A stretch of DNA of 50,000 nucleotides, taken from contig CAUJHS010000016.1 of NCBI GenBank assembly GCA_963204915.1, positions 1 to 50,000 on the forward strand, given 5' to 3'. Below are positions 8,630 to 18,434 of this stretch, piece by piece. A model generated the notes under the pieces. That model ran no database searches, was not told where the DNA came from, and saw nothing but the letters and a program-made list of their open reading frames with translations. A program made the translations under genes and the position numbers. Every line of letters begins with the position of its first letter. The stretch's first letter is position 1. Source of the stretch: Planctomycetota bacterium (lineage in GTDB: Bacteria > Planctomycetota > Planctomycetia > Pirellulales > Pirellulaceae).

Positions 8630-9487
8630 ATGCCGTTTCTTCGTCACATCGCGCTCGGGGCTTGGTATTATGCGTCGCTTCCGTGGCGGCGACGCCTCGC
8701 AAGGAAGAATGGAGCGCCTATCACCATCTTGTTTTACCATCGGGTGGCGGACGAACACTCCAACGCGTGGACGATCTCGAATCGACAGTTTGAGCGGCAG
8801 ATCCAATGGCTCAAACAACATGTGGAGCTGATTTCTCTTGAAGAAACTCAACGGCGAATTCGAACGGGCGACTCGCCGCGACCAGCCGTAGCCCTGACGT
8901 TCGACGACGGTTACGCGGAGAACTGTGACCACGCCTTGCCACTCCTTGTGAAAGAGCGAATACCCTGTACCTACTTCGTCGCGTCGCGTTTTGTAATGAA
9001 CCAGCAACCCTTTCCGCATGATGTGCTGGCCGGGACGCCTTTGCCAGTCAATACGCCAGAGCAAATTCGCGCTCTGGCGCGAGCTGGCTTCGAGATCGGC
9101 GCCCACACGCGGAGTCACGCTGATCTCGGCTGCGTGCGCGATCGCCGGAGTTTGCAGGATGAAGTGGTTGGTGCGCGCCACGACTTGGAGTCGATCACCG
9201 GACAGCGCGTACGTTACTTCGCCTTTCCGTTTGGCCTCCATCGAAATTTGAACGCGAATGCGTTTCGACTTGCGCACGAAGTTGGCTATGAAGCCGTTTG
9301 CTCGGCCTACGGCGGATACAACCATCCGGGCGGTGATCCGTTTCATCTGCAAAGATTTCACGCGGACCCGCATTTACTGCGGTTGAAAAACTGGGTCTTG
9401 GTCGATCCTCGCAAGGAGTATCGGACGAGCCCGTTTCACTACCTCCCGCTGCCGGTGAAAAAAGCCAGAACGGAGCCGGTCACGTGA
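8630..9487 (+). CDS. Polysaccharide deacetylase (NodB homology domain, CE4)
   Basis: This 285-residue protein shows the two metal-site motifs of carbohydrate esterase family 4: TFDDGY, whose Asp residues act as base and ligand, and HTRSH, the H-x3-H zinc-binding motif. RYFAFPFG follows as the third conserved block. These enzymes remove N-acetyl groups from amino sugars in a polymer. No signal peptide is clear, although LRHIALGAWYYASLPW near the N-terminus is weakly hydrophobic. I chose the ATG at 8630 because the family homology begins there; an upstream extension to 8396 overlaps the previous gene and reads as noise. Its stop overlaps the GTG start of the flippase by four bases (GTGA), which suggests translational coupling. 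Confidence 0.88.
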   Translation: MPFLRHIALGAWYYASLPWRRRLARKNGAPITILFYHRVADEHSNAWTISNRQFERQIQWLKQHVELISLEETQRRIRTGDSPRPAVALTFDDGYAENCDHALPLLVKERIPCTYFVASRFVMNQQPFPHDVLAGTPLPVNTPEQIRALARAGFEIGAHTRSHADLGCVRDRRSLQDEVVGARHDLESITGQRVRYFAFPFGLHRNLNANAFRLAHEVGYEAVCSAYGGYNHPGGDPFHLQRFHADPHLLRLKNWVLVDPRKEYRTSPFHYLPLPVKKARTEPVT

Positions 9488-11058
9488 GCGATTCCTTGGT
9501 TGCCGAGCCTGCGGACGTTCTCGCGATTGAACCGAGAAACCTGTCGACGCGAGACTTCGCGGAGCCGCTTGCAATATCTGCGCCGCTCGACGCCGCGCCG
9601 TACGACCGTCTCGCGGTAGGCATGGCGTTTATGCTCGCGCTAACCGTTGTCCAGCGCGGTGTAGGTCTACTACGGAATGTACTTTTCTGCCGCATGTTGG
9701 AACCCGAAGAGCTAGGACGATGGAATCTTGCATTCTCGTTTCTCATGCTCGCCGGGCCACTCGTCGTGTTGGGGCTGCCTGGCGCCTTCGGACGCTATGC
9801 CGAGTATTACCGAAAACGAGGCCGACTGCGCATGTTCGTGAGTCGAACTGCATTCGCCGCTGGCTTGCTCGCTGCGATGGCGTGCTGTGCGATGCTGCTC
9901 GCGCCAGGCTGGTTTGCCAAGTTGGTTTTCCGCGACGCCGGTCAGGCTCACTTGATGTTGATGCTCGCCGGCGTGTTGGGAACCGTCGTTGTGTTTAACT
10001 ATTTCACCGAGTTGTTTACCGCGCTGCGCCGATCCCGAATTGCCTCGATCATGCAATTTACGCACAGCCTGGTTTTCGCGGTCGTAGGAGTTGGTTTGCT
10101 TTCGGCGACATCGTACGGCGTGGAAGCGGTCGCAACGGCGCATGGCGTTGCAAGCCTGTTTGCTTGTTTGTGTGTTTTGGGCGCTCTGGCGGAATCATGG
10201 AGAACCGCTCCAACGTCGCCCTTGCCTTTCTCCCAGGTTGAATTCTGGGGAAAGCTGCTCCCGTTTGCCGGCTGGATCTGGGCCATGAGCCTATTGGCAA
10301 ATCTTTCCGATCTCGCCGACCGATACATGATTTTGTACTTCGCGGGGGCTGATGCATCGGCCGCATCGGCGTTGGTGGGGCAATATCACAGCAGTCGCGT
10401 AGCGCCAGATTTGCTCGCCTCGCTCGCCACAATGCTCGCAGGTATCTTGCTGCCCTACAATACGCACGACTGGGAGGCCGGCCATCGCTCGGCCGTTTCG
10501 CGGCGAATCAACCTAGCGCTCAAATTGACGGGGCTGAGCTTCACGGCGGCCGGCGCCGGGATTCTTTTGTTCTCGCCTCTTTTGTTCCAGTGGGTGCTTG
10601 GCGGCAAATACGACCTCGGAGAAATCGTGCTACCTTGGGCGCTCTTGCTCTGTATTTGGTACAGTCTGACCGTCTTGGCCTTGAACTACGTCTGGTGCGC
10701 CGAACGCGCCGGATTTGCCGTGGTCGTCATGGGTTTCGGTCTGGCGACCAACATCTTGCTCAATGCAGCGCTCTTACCACGGTGGGGCCTGACCGGCGCG
10801 ATGATCGCGACCGCGACGTCCAACGCGGTTACGTTTGCCATGGCATGCGGCATTAGCATGCGCCTGGGCATGAGCCCGGAGCGCGGAGTCGTCATCGCGG
10901 CTTTGGCGCCTGTAGTTTTGCTGTTGGGCGCCGTCCCGGCCGTTGCCGCCGCCGCGTGTCTGGGGCTCTTGGCGGTTGGAAGCGAACGGCTGTTTACCAA
11001 CGAAGATAAGGCGAACGTGGTGAACACGATTCGAGAACGTCTCTGTCGATCGCAATAA
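9484..11058 (+). CDS. Polysaccharide flippase (Wzx/MATE-like, MVF superfamily)
   Basis: This 524-residue protein has about twelve to fourteen hydrophobic helices after a 40-residue hydrophilic N-terminus. The first helix begins with the pattern typical of Wzx-type exporters (QRGVGLLRNVLFCRMLEPEELGRWN). Its likely job is to flip lipid-linked repeat units across the inner membrane for assembly by the polymerase and chain-length proteins on the opposite strand. The GTG start at 9484 overlaps the deacetylase stop, so the start is well placed. A 64-base gap separates it from the GT4 gene. Confidence 0.88.
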   Translation: MSDSLVAEPADVLAIEPRNLSTRDFAEPLAISAPLDAAPYDRLAVGMAFMLALTVVQRGVGLLRNVLFCRMLEPEELGRWNLAFSFLMLAGPLVVLGLPGAFGRYAEYYRKRGRLRMFVSRTAFAAGLLAAMACCAMLLAPGWFAKLVFRDAGQAHLMLMLAGVLGTVVVFNYFTELFTALRRSRIASIMQFTHSLVFAVVGVGLLSATSYGVEAVATAHGVASLFACLCVLGALAESWRTAPTSPLPFSQVEFWGKLLPFAGWIWAMSLLANLSDLADRYMILYFAGADASAASALVGQYHSSRVAPDLLASLATMLAGILLPYNTHDWEAGHRSAVSRRINLALKLTGLSFTAAGAGILLFSPLLFQWVLGGKYDLGEIVLPWALLLCIWYSLTVLALNYVWCAERAGFAVVVMGFGLATNILLNAALLPRWGLTGAMIATATSNAVTFAMACGISMRLGMSPERGVVIAALAPVVLLLGAVPAVAAAACLGLLAVGSERLFTNEDKANVVNTIRERLCRSQ

Positions 11059-11122
11059 CAACTATCGTTTGCGTCGTTGGCCAAGTTTGGTTACGGATCA
11101 GTGACGAACATGACGTTCGACA

Positions 11123-12370
11123 ATGAGTCAACAAAAAGAAACGCTAACCGTGTTGAGCTATCCAATGCGTGAAGATCGCTTCCTGCCGTCACTGGCCGAC
11201 CGCGGCCCGCTGCGCGTCATGTTCCTGATCACGTCCATGCCCATTGGCGGCGCGGAAACGCTGCTCGTCAATTTGGTGCGCCGTTTGGATCGGACTCGCT
11301 TTCAGCCCGAGCTTTGCTGTCTGAAAGAACTCGGACCCTTGGGTGAGGAGCTTTCTCGCGAGATCCCCGCCCATTCGCAGCTCCTCAGCCGCAAGTACGA
11401 TTTTGGCGTACTTGGGCGATTGACTCGCCTATTCAAGTCACGACGCATCGACGCGGTCGTGACCGTGGGCGCGGGGGACAAAATGTTCTGGGGGCGACTG
11501 GCCGCGCGGCGCGCCGGCTTACCGGTCGTGCTTTCCGCGATTCATTCCACGGGCTGGCCCGATGGCGTGAACTGGCTGAATCGACAGCTCACCCCCATCA
11601 CTGACGCTTTCATCGCTGTCGCCGAAAAACATGGTCAGCATTTGGTGGAGCAGGAGCGCTTTCCGCGCGAGAAAGTGCGAGTCATTCCCAACGGAGTCGA
11701 CATCCATCGGTTTCGCCCTAACCCCGAAGCTCGAGCAACGCTGCGGTGCGAACTTGGACTCAGCCCCGATACGCCCGTGTGCGGAATTGTGGCGGCGCTA
11801 CGTCCCGAGAAGAATCACGAGCTGTTCTTACGCGTTGCGCACCAGGTGAGTCAGCGTGTACCGGCCGCAAGGTTTTTGATCGTGGGCGATGGACCGACGC
11901 GACCGGCGTTGGAATCGCTTGCATATCGGCTTGGCTTGTCAGGAAAGTTGCTTTTTTTGGGATCTCGAAGCGACATTCCGGCCGTGTTATCCGCCATGGA
12001 CGTATTCGCGCTGACCTCGCACAACGAGGCGAACCCGGTTTCGATTTTGGAAGCGATGGCCACGGGATTGCCCGTGATCGCCACCAAAGTGGGGTCTGTT
12101 GCGGAGTCGGTCGTCGACCATGTTACAGGTCGACTTGTACCCCCCGGAGCTGTTGACGAAATGGCTGCACGCTGGCAAGCACTCTTAAGCGACGACGAAA
12201 CACGCCTCGCCATGGGAGAAGCAGGGCGTAATCGCGTCGTTCAGCGCTGGTCGCTTGAAACGATGGTTCGCGGTTATGAAGACCTAATCGCAGAGGTCTA
12301 CGAACGCAAGGCGACTCGCACGACCGTCGTTGCGGAATCGCCTACCGCTTGCGAAACGGTTTCCCATTAA
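11123..12370 (+). CDS. GT4 family glycosyltransferase
   Basis: This 415-residue GT-B fold enzyme has an N-terminal acceptor domain opening with MFLITSMPIGGAETLLVNLVR. The C-terminal donor domain contains IPNGVD, ALRPEKNHELFLR, LFLGSRSDIP and the retaining-enzyme EX7E-type motif in EANPVSILEAMATGLPVIAT. Family 4 enzymes transfer sugars from nucleotide-sugar donors while keeping the anomeric configuration. It is the last gene of the plus-strand polysaccharide arm and converges with aspS after 34 bases. It probably adds one sugar to the lipid-linked repeat unit; sugar and linkage are unknown. Confidence 0.92.
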   Translation: MSQQKETLTVLSYPMREDRFLPSLADRGPLRVMFLITSMPIGGAETLLVNLVRRLDRTRFQPELCCLKELGPLGEELSREIPAHSQLLSRKYDFGVLGRLTRLFKSRRIDAVVTVGAGDKMFWGRLAARRAGLPVVLSAIHSTGWPDGVNWLNRQLTPITDAFIAVAEKHGQHLVEQERFPREKVRVIPNGVDIHRFRPNPEARATLRCELGLSPDTPVCGIVAALRPEKNHELFLRVAHQVSQRVPAARFLIVGDGPTRPALESLAYRLGLSGKLLFLGSRSDIPAVLSAMDVFALTSHNEANPVSILEAMATGLPVIATKVGSVAESVVDHVTGRLVPPGAVDEMAARWQALLSDDETRLAMGEAGRNRVVQRWSLETMVRGYEDLIAEVYERKATRTTVVAESPTACETVSH

Positions 12371-12404
12371 CTTGACGCGGCGTGTCAGACGTTAGTGTTA
12401 AAAC

Positions 12405-14183
12405 TCACTTCTCGTCGGCCCGCACAACGCGAACGCCAAGCTCGCGCAATTGTTTAGGATCGACCAGACCGGGAGCGTCGGTCATCAGATCGCTGGCCTT
12501 TTGCGTTTTGGGGAAAGCAATACAGTCGCGGATGTTGTCCAATCCGCCGAACAACATCACCACTCGGTCGATGCCCAGCGCAATGCCGCCGTGCGGCGGA
12601 GCGCCGAACTTTAATGCGTCAAGCAGGAAGCCAAAGCGTTCGCGAGCCGTTTCTTCGTTAATGCCCAGCAGGTTGAATACCTCCTGCTGCACCTGATTAT
12701 CGTGAATCCGGATCGTGCCTCCGCCGGCTTCGTAACCGTTGATCACAAGGTCGTACGCGACGGCTCGCATCCGTTCCGGATCGGTCTTCAGGTATTGCAG
12801 ATCTGCAGGCTTCGGCGCGGTGAAGGGGTGGTGCTTGGCGCCCCAGCGGTTTTCTTCCGCATCCCATTCGAACATGGGGAAATCAACGATCCACGAGAAG
12901 TGCATCGAGGTAGGATCGTAAAGCTTCAACTCGGCGCCCAACCGACGGCGCAAACCGTTCAGCACTTTACACGTGATGTCAAACGAGTCGGCGCTAAAGA
13001 GCAGTAAGTCGCCTGGTTTGGCGGACATACGCTCGGCGATCTTGGCCAACAAGCTGTCGCTGAAGTTTTTTGACGTCGGCGACCAGAGTTTGCCGTCCGG
13101 TTCGACGCGGAACCAAGCGAGACCTTTCGCCCCAAAATCATGTTTCACGTACTCGGTTAGCTCGTCGAGAATTTTGCGAGAGTATTGCGCCGCAGCGCCC
13201 TGCGCGTTAATACCGCGCACACGCCCGCCCTCTTCGGCGACGGCCCGAAATACGCGGAACTCGGCTTCACGCGCCAGGTCGGTGCAATCGACGATTTCCA
13301 TGCCGAAGCGCAAATCAGGAGCGTCATGGCCAAAACGCTCCATGGCTTCGTCGTACGTCAAGCGCGGCAGTGGAGTTTTGAGTTCGATGCCGCGAATCTC
13401 CTTCGCCAATTGAACCATCAAACCGTCGATCATGCCCATGACATCGTCGGCTTCGACGAACGACATTTCCACGTCAAGCTGCGTGAACTCCGGCTGACGG
13501 TCCGCGCGCAAGTCTTCGTCGCGAAAGCACCGGGCGACCTGAACGTACCGGTCGTAACCGGCAATCATCATGATCTGTTTGTAAAGTTGCGGAGACTGGG
13601 GCAACGCGTAGAAATGCCCATGGTGCACGCGACTGGGCACCAAGTAGTCGCGAGCGCCTTCCGGGGTGCTGCGGCCAAGAACCGGCGTTTCAACATCGAT
13701 AAAGTTATGTTCTTCGAAGTAGTCGCGCATGATCTTGATTATGCGACTGCGCAAGATCAAAGTCTCTTGCATCTCGCGCCGGCGCAAGTCCAAATAACGA
13801 TACCGCAAGCGCAGGTCTTCGTTGGGTAAATCGCGCTGCCGCGGTGTGAACGGAGGACGTTCAGCTCGGTTGAGAACTTCCAAGCGGTGGGAGCGCACTT
13901 CAATCTCCCCCGTCGCCAACTTGGGATTGTCTTGCCCTTCCGGTCGACGCGCGACGCGACCCCATATGCGAATCACATCTTCGGGCCGCAGGCGCGCCGC
14001 CTCCTCTAACAGCGCCGCCCCGCTATCGGGGCCAAACACCACCTGCGTGATACCGTAACGGTCGCGCAAATCAATGAAGATCCCGCCGCCATGGTCACGA
14101 TTAACATCAACCCAACCACAAAGCGAAACTTCGTGGCCAACGTGATGGGAGTTCAATTCGCCGCAGGTGTGTGTCCGCAACAA
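12405..14183 (-). CDS. aspS: Aspartyl-tRNA synthetase
   Basis: This 592-residue protein charges tRNA-Asp and has the usual length of the bacterial enzyme. The N-terminal OB-fold anticodon domain includes VSLCGWVDVNRDHGGGIFIDLRDR. Class II motifs follow: RYLDLRR, FRDEDLRADRQPEFTQLD (motif 2) and GIALGIDRVVMLFGG (motif 3). The GAD insertion typical of bacterial AspRS lies between motifs 2 and 3. No suitable ATG exists at the expected start. I chose a TTG at 14183 with AAGGA eight bases upstream, so translation begins with LRTHTCGEL as in the family. AsnRS is also encoded in this window, so this enzyme need not mischarge tRNA-Asn. Confidence 0.96.
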   Translation of the reverse strand: MLRTHTCGELNSHHVGHEVSLCGWVDVNRDHGGGIFIDLRDRYGITQVVFGPDSGAALLEEAARLRPEDVIRIWGRVARRPEGQDNPKLATGEIEVRSHRLEVLNRAERPPFTPRQRDLPNEDLRLRYRYLDLRRREMQETLILRSRIIKIMRDYFEEHNFIDVETPVLGRSTPEGARDYLVPSRVHHGHFYALPQSPQLYKQIMMIAGYDRYVQVARCFRDEDLRADRQPEFTQLDVEMSFVEADDVMGMIDGLMVQLAKEIRGIELKTPLPRLTYDEAMERFGHDAPDLRFGMEIVDCTDLAREAEFRVFRAVAEEGGRVRGINAQGAAAQYSRKILDELTEYVKHDFGAKGLAWFRVEPDGKLWSPTSKNFSDSLLAKIAERMSAKPGDLLLFSADSFDITCKVLNGLRRRLGAELKLYDPTSMHFSWIVDFPMFEWDAEENRWGAKHHPFTAPKPADLQYLKTDPERMRAVAYDLVINGYEAGGGTIRIHDNQVQQEVFNLLGINEETARERFGFLLDALKFGAPPHGGIALGIDRVVMLFGGLDNIRDCIAFPKTQKASDLMTDAPGLVDPKQLRELGVRVVRADEK

Positions 14184-14477
14184 GAGACCAATCCTTAAAG
14201 GAGACGCTTGAAATAATCTTAGGACGCGGTGTGCGCCGGAAAAAACTGGGTTAGCCCGCAACACTCGAGAGCGGTCGGCCAGAGGAACTCGACCGCTCCC
14301 CCCTCATTGGCGCGCTGGGTTGGTGAATCGGTATGTATGCTGATTCAGAAGTTTCGCATTTTAGACGGACCTCGCCCCTAGGAAAAGGTTCGTCTATCGA
14401 ACGACTTGCGGCGATGCTCGGCCGGTTCAGGCGATGGTGTTCATGCCCACTCTTTTGGCGGGGTGCTCTCCGGCAGT

Positions 14478-15470
14478 TTATCGGTGGTCTCTTGGCTGTC
14501 GTGAATGTCCGAGGTTCGCAATCAACTGCGCAGTGGCATGGCAATGGTTTTCGTCTGACAGGGGAATGATTTCGCATTCGCTCAGGCTACGAAACCAGGT
14601 TTCCTGACGGCGGGCGAACTGCCGTGTTCGCGCTTGCACGCGGCGCATTGCCTCGTCCAGATTCGTCTTCCCGTCCAAATATTCGATCACCTCGCGGTAA
14701 CCAACGGCTTGCGATGCGGTTCGACCGAGTGCTCCAAAATCGGCCAACAATTGTTTCACTTCGGCGACCAGACCGGCTTCAAACATTTTTGCTACACGTT
14801 CGTCAATCCGTCGATGCAATGTGGCGCGCGGCCATTGAAGGACAAATACGCGCTGCTCCTTCGCGGGTCGCCCTTCCTCGAATTGTAGTTGTAAATGGCT
14901 GATTGGCTGACCTGTGACGCGATACACCTCTAACGCCCGAATAATCCGTCGTTGATCGTGAGGGTGAAGCCGCGCCGCGGCGACGGGATCCACCTGCTTG
15001 AGCCGTTCGTGCAGCGCTTCCACGCCGACGCGTTGGACCTCTTCCTCCACGGCATGCCGGAAATCCCAATCGGCGGGAGGACCTTCAAAAATTCCCCGAA
15101 GTAAGGTCTTCAGGTAAAGCGGAGTTCCTCCCACGAACAGCGGCTCGCGTCCTCGGTTACGAATCTCCTGTACTTTCGCCTCGGCGGCCGCCAGATACTG
15201 GCTGACGCTGTATTCTTCCGTGGGATCCAAAATATCCAGCAAATGATGGGTAACGCGGTGACGCTGCTCGACGGTAGGTTTCGCGGTGCCAATGTCCATC
15301 GCTCGATAAATCGCCATGGAATCGAGCGAAACAATTTCCGCGTTCAGCAATTCTGCCAACTCCAAACCGACGCATGTCTTGCCTGAGGCGGTAGCACCGG
15401 TCAAAAACCAGCACTCGGCCGTCACAGGTGGGTCGGGAAATTTCGACGAGAGGTTAGGCAAACGCGACAT
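14478..15470 (-). CDS. miaA: tRNA dimethylallyltransferase
   Basis: This 330-residue enzyme attaches a dimethylallyl group to A37 of tRNAs that read codons starting with U. The P-loop is GATASGKT near residues 25-32. It is followed by the family signatures DSMAIYRAMDIGTAKP, HHLLDI, PLFVGGTPLYLKTLLRG and QRRIIRALEVYRVTGQP. The C-terminal ARTRQFARRQETWFR stretch is also typical. It lies about 290 bases upstream of aspS on the same strand. That gap contains one weak hairpin (14363-14395) without a T-run and no gene that I can support. Confidence 0.96.
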   Translation of the reverse strand: MSRLPNLSSKFPDPPVTAECWFLTGATASGKTCVGLELAELLNAEIVSLDSMAIYRAMDIGTAKPTVEQRHRVTHHLLDILDPTEEYSVSQYLAAAEAKVQEIRNRGREPLFVGGTPLYLKTLLRGIFEGPPADWDFRHAVEEEVQRVGVEALHERLKQVDPVAAARLHPHDQRRIIRALEVYRVTGQPISHLQLQFEEGRPAKEQRVFVLQWPRATLHRRIDERVAKMFEAGLVAEVKQLLADFGALGRTASQAVGYREVIEYLDGKTNLDEAMRRVQARTRQFARRQETWFRSLSECEIIPLSDENHCHATAQLIANLGHSRQPRDHR

Positions 15471-15685
15471 CGAATCGAAGTTAACCCCCTGGTCAAGGGG
15501 GATGGCGAGGATGAAAAGGGTCGGTAAAATGTTAGCTGGGGTGAAGCGTCTTCGGGAGCCAGAAGGTCCAGCCCGCTTCGATTCTCGCTTCGCCCGTGCA
15601 AAATGCCAACAGGGGCGCCGGTTGGGCCGCTTCGGAAGAAGCTGGATTCGCCTCCCTCGCCCGACTCCTGGACCTGAGAAGTTGC

Positions 15686-16690
15686 ATGGCCCTGTGGATT
15701 CTACGCGCCGTTTTTCTCGTGACCGTCGCGGGCGTCTCGGTGTCGTTGTTGCAGTCGGACGTATTCACCAGTTTCCTCGACTTTGTGGCCGTCCTGACGA
15801 TTGCAACCGCCGTGATTGGCTTAGATGTTATTGTCAAAGAAAAGCGGATCGACATCATCTCGTGCGTCTACTTCGGCATTGTCGTTGGCCTGATCTTGAC
15901 GTTTGTGGTTGGTGCCGCCATGACCCCCTTCATGACGCGCTCCGATACCAACCTGTATGACGGCATCCTTCTCGTAACGGGCGTGGTCTTATGTTACGCC
16001 AGCATCAGTTTTTTGCTACAAACGCGCGATGACTTCCGCTTTATCATCCCCTACGTTGAGTTCGCCAAGGAAGTCAAAGGGCTGAAGCCCTATATCCTGG
16101 ATACGAGCGTTGTGATTGATGGGCGGATTGCCGATCTCGTTGAAACACACGTCTTGGATAATCAATTGATTATGCCGCGATTCGTGTTGAACGAATTGCA
16201 ATCGATTGCCGACAGCAGCGACAAACTTCGCCGCAGCCGCGGCCGACGCGGGCTCGATATTTTGAACCGGCTCCGCACGGCTGAAGAAGTCGACTTGCAC
16301 ATCTATGACCGCGAGTATCCTGAAATGGCGGAGCAGCCGGTCGATATGAAACTCGTGCTGTTGGCAAAACGTCTGGAAGGCAAACTGGTGACCGGCGACT
16401 ACAACTTGAACAAGGTCGCCAAGCTACATAACGTCGCGGTCATCAATTTGAACGACATTGCCATTGCGCTGAAACCTGCGTACTTGCCGGGCGAAGCACT
16501 TCGCGTTCATCTGGTCAAACCTGGCGAGGAGAACGGGCAAGGCGTGGGCTACCTGGATGACGGCACCATGGTTGTTGTGGAAGAAGGCCGGCCGCACTTG
16601 CATAAGGATGTGCAAATCTCCGTCACGAGCGTGCTGCAAACCAGCGCCGGTCGGATGATTTTTGGCAAGTGTGAAAAAGTTCTCGCCTAG
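15686..16690 (+). CDS. Membrane-anchored PIN-TRAM domain nuclease-like protein (YacL family)
   Basis: This 334-residue protein has four hydrophobic helices in its first 112 residues. A PIN domain starts near 136 (YILDTSVVIDGRIADL) with acidic residues at the expected metal-binding places (DTS, NEL, DMKL, TGDYNLN). A C-terminal TRAM domain covers about the last 60 residues (GVGYLDDGTMVVVEEGR). This order matches Bacillus YacL. Such proteins are presumed RNases at the membrane, but their substrates are not known to me. I start at the ATG at 15686, where the hydrophobic segment begins; the frame runs open to 15596 with no sign of coding. Confidence 0.88.
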   Translation: MALWILRAVFLVTVAGVSVSLLQSDVFTSFLDFVAVLTIATAVIGLDVIVKEKRIDIISCVYFGIVVGLILTFVVGAAMTPFMTRSDTNLYDGILLVTGVVLCYASISFLLQTRDDFRFIIPYVEFAKEVKGLKPYILDTSVVIDGRIADLVETHVLDNQLIMPRFVLNELQSIADSSDKLRRSRGRRGLDILNRLRTAEEVDLHIYDREYPEMAEQPVDMKLVLLAKRLEGKLVTGDYNLNKVAKLHNVAVINLNDIAIALKPAYLPGEALRVHLVKPGEENGQGVGYLDDGTMVVVEEGRPHLHKDVQISVTSVLQTSAGRMIFGKCEKVLA

Positions 16691-16728
16691 TGCTGTTTGA
16701 ATGACCGCCCCTGTTTTCGTCAATTGAC

Positions 16729-17064
16729 ATGACGCATTGGATTCGCATTGCCTCTGTAGATGAATGCGGCCCTCAGCAATGCCTGGAGCGAGTCGCGGCC
16801 GACCGAATCGTGGCGCTATTCCACGCCGACGGTGAGTATTACGCCATGGATGGAGTTTGCCCCCATCAGGGTGGTCCCTTAGGCAAGGGGGTTCTCCAAG
16901 GATGTGTCGTAACGTGCCCCTGGCATGGCTGGCAGTTCGATGTGCGTACTGGCCAGCATGAAACGAACCGCGCGGTGCGGCACTTCACTTTTCCCGTCAA
17001 GGTGGAGGGAAATGACGTGTTTGTCGACGTGAATGGGTTCGCCGAGTCGCGGGCGATCCGCTAG
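16729..17064 (+). CDS. Rieske [2Fe-2S] ferredoxin-type protein (NirD-like)
   Basis: This 111-residue protein carries the Rieske cluster ligands Cys44-x-His46 (VCPHQGGPLG) and Cys63-x2-His66 (CPWHGWQFD). Length and layout match the small soluble Rieske proteins related to the nitrite reductase small subunit and to dioxygenase ferredoxins. It has no membrane anchor or partner gene here, so its electron partner cannot be named. It starts 38 bases after the PIN-TRAM gene on the same strand. Confidence 0.9.
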   Translation: MTHWIRIASVDECGPQQCLERVAADRIVALFHADGEYYAMDGVCPHQGGPLGKGVLQGCVVTCPWHGWQFDVRTGQHETNRAVRHFTFPVKVEGNDVFVDVNGFAESRAIR

Positions 17065-17351
17065 GTTTGCCGTCAACGTTCGCCCCCGGCGGTCGCAGCG
17101 CAGCAGCGCCATCGTCAACGCCGCCTCACTGCATTAGGATAAAACCCAGTCGGAGAACTCGCGTCGCGACGAGCCAAGACACGGACTTAGAAAGAAATCT
17201 GTTTTGGGAGCGGCGCGATCTCCGTAGTAGCCAACGCCGAGGTATGCCTCCTGCTGCGCACCAAAAAGGCATTGCATCGGCCTTTCGTGGGCACGACGTG
17301 TAAGCCTTGTGCGTCGATTGCCGCCTATCCCTGATTTGGTAACTCGTCTCT

Positions 17352-18317
17352 GTGATTCGCGTTCGCCCTTTTCGCAATAACGATCCGCCACACCTGATCG
17401 AAGTATGGCGCACTCAGCCGCCCCAACGCGGCCTGACGCAGCCTATGACGGTTCGGTTGTTTGAAGATCACGTGTTGTCCAAGTCCTACTTTGACCGGTT
17501 CGGCCTGAGCGTCGCGGTGAACGACGAGGACCGGGTGGTAGGTTTCGCCCATGCCGGCTTTGGCGCCAGTGACGACTTAACAACGCTCTCTAGGGAGAGT
17601 GGGGTGGTGTCCCTGCTGCTCGTCGCGGCCGATCAACCGTATGAAGCCGTCGCCAAGCCCCTGCTGGATGCGAGCGAAGCCTACTTAAGGAGCCAAGGCG
17701 CAAAACTGCTATATGCGGGAGGGGTGTTTCCGCTTAATCCGTTTTACCTTGGCATTTATGGAGGAAGCGAGCTTCCAGGGATCCTCGAAACGGACGCCAG
17801 GGTCTTAGAGTTCTATCGTAGTCACGGTTATGATGCGGTCGATCACGTCGCAATTTTCCAGCGCGACTTGGCGGGTTTCCGCCCCCCAGTGGATCGCGCG
17901 CAAATGCAAATTCGACGAAGCTATCAGGTCGAAGCGGTTTTGGATCCCACGCCGTGCGCCTGGTGGGAAGCATGCACTCTGGGCCATGCCGACCGAACGC
18001 GTTTTCACCTGAACTCGCGCAGTCGTACGACGCCGGCCGCTTCATTGACCTACTGGCACATTGAACCGTTGGCCAGTAGCTGGAGCGTTCACGCCGTGGG
18101 CGTTCTCGATTTAGTCACTGCGCCAGAACTGCGTCGCCAAGGACTGGCGACCTTTCTCTTGGGCGAGTCGCTACGACAATTACAATCACATGGGGCCACC
18201 CTGGTCGAAGCACAAACCATGGAACACAATACGGCAGCGCTTGGATTATATCGAAAGCTGGGATTTCAGCTCATCGACCGCGGCGTGGTGCTGCGCAAAC
18301 GCGGCGGTCCAGCCTGA
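17352..18317 (+). CDS. Tandem GNAT-domain N-acetyltransferase
   Basis: This 321-residue protein appears to hold two GNAT domains. The first (residues 1-170) has a degraded acetyl-CoA loop (LLLVAADQPYEAVAKPLLD). The second (about 180-315) has a good one: LDLVTAPELRRQGLATFLLGE, then EHNTAALGLYRKLGFQ. The second domain is probably the active one; the first may bind substrate. The acceptor is unknown. Translation starts at a GTG. The 287 bases upstream hold nothing I can support as a gene. Confidence 0.82.
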   Translation: MIRVRPFRNNDPPHLIEVWRTQPPQRGLTQPMTVRLFEDHVLSKSYFDRFGLSVAVNDEDRVVGFAHAGFGASDDLTTLSRESGVVSLLLVAADQPYEAVAKPLLDASEAYLRSQGAKLLYAGGVFPLNPFYLGIYGGSELPGILETDARVLEFYRSHGYDAVDHVAIFQRDLAGFRPPVDRAQMQIRRSYQVEAVLDPTPCAWWEACTLGHADRTRFHLNSRSRTTPAASLTYWHIEPLASSWSVHAVGVLDLVTAPELRRQGLATFLLGESLRQLQSHGATLVEAQTMEHNTAALGLYRKLGFQLIDRGVVLRKRGGPA

Positions 18318-18434
18318 CGCGGACGCCGTTTGGCCCCCTTGTCAGTCGCAGCCGCTCCGCATTACTTTGGCATAGACGGTGGCGTATTTTGTGCTGATTG
18401 TTACCTCTCGTCTTTTGGGAAAACGAGGATTTCT

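Noticed and set aside
13185-13829. A 214-codon plus-strand open frame inside aspS
   Set aside because: Antisense to the conserved class II motifs of AspRS; no ribosome-binding site or domain.
14363-14395. Hairpin between aspS and miaA as a terminator
   Set aside because: The stem is good (one wobble), but no T-run follows on either strand.
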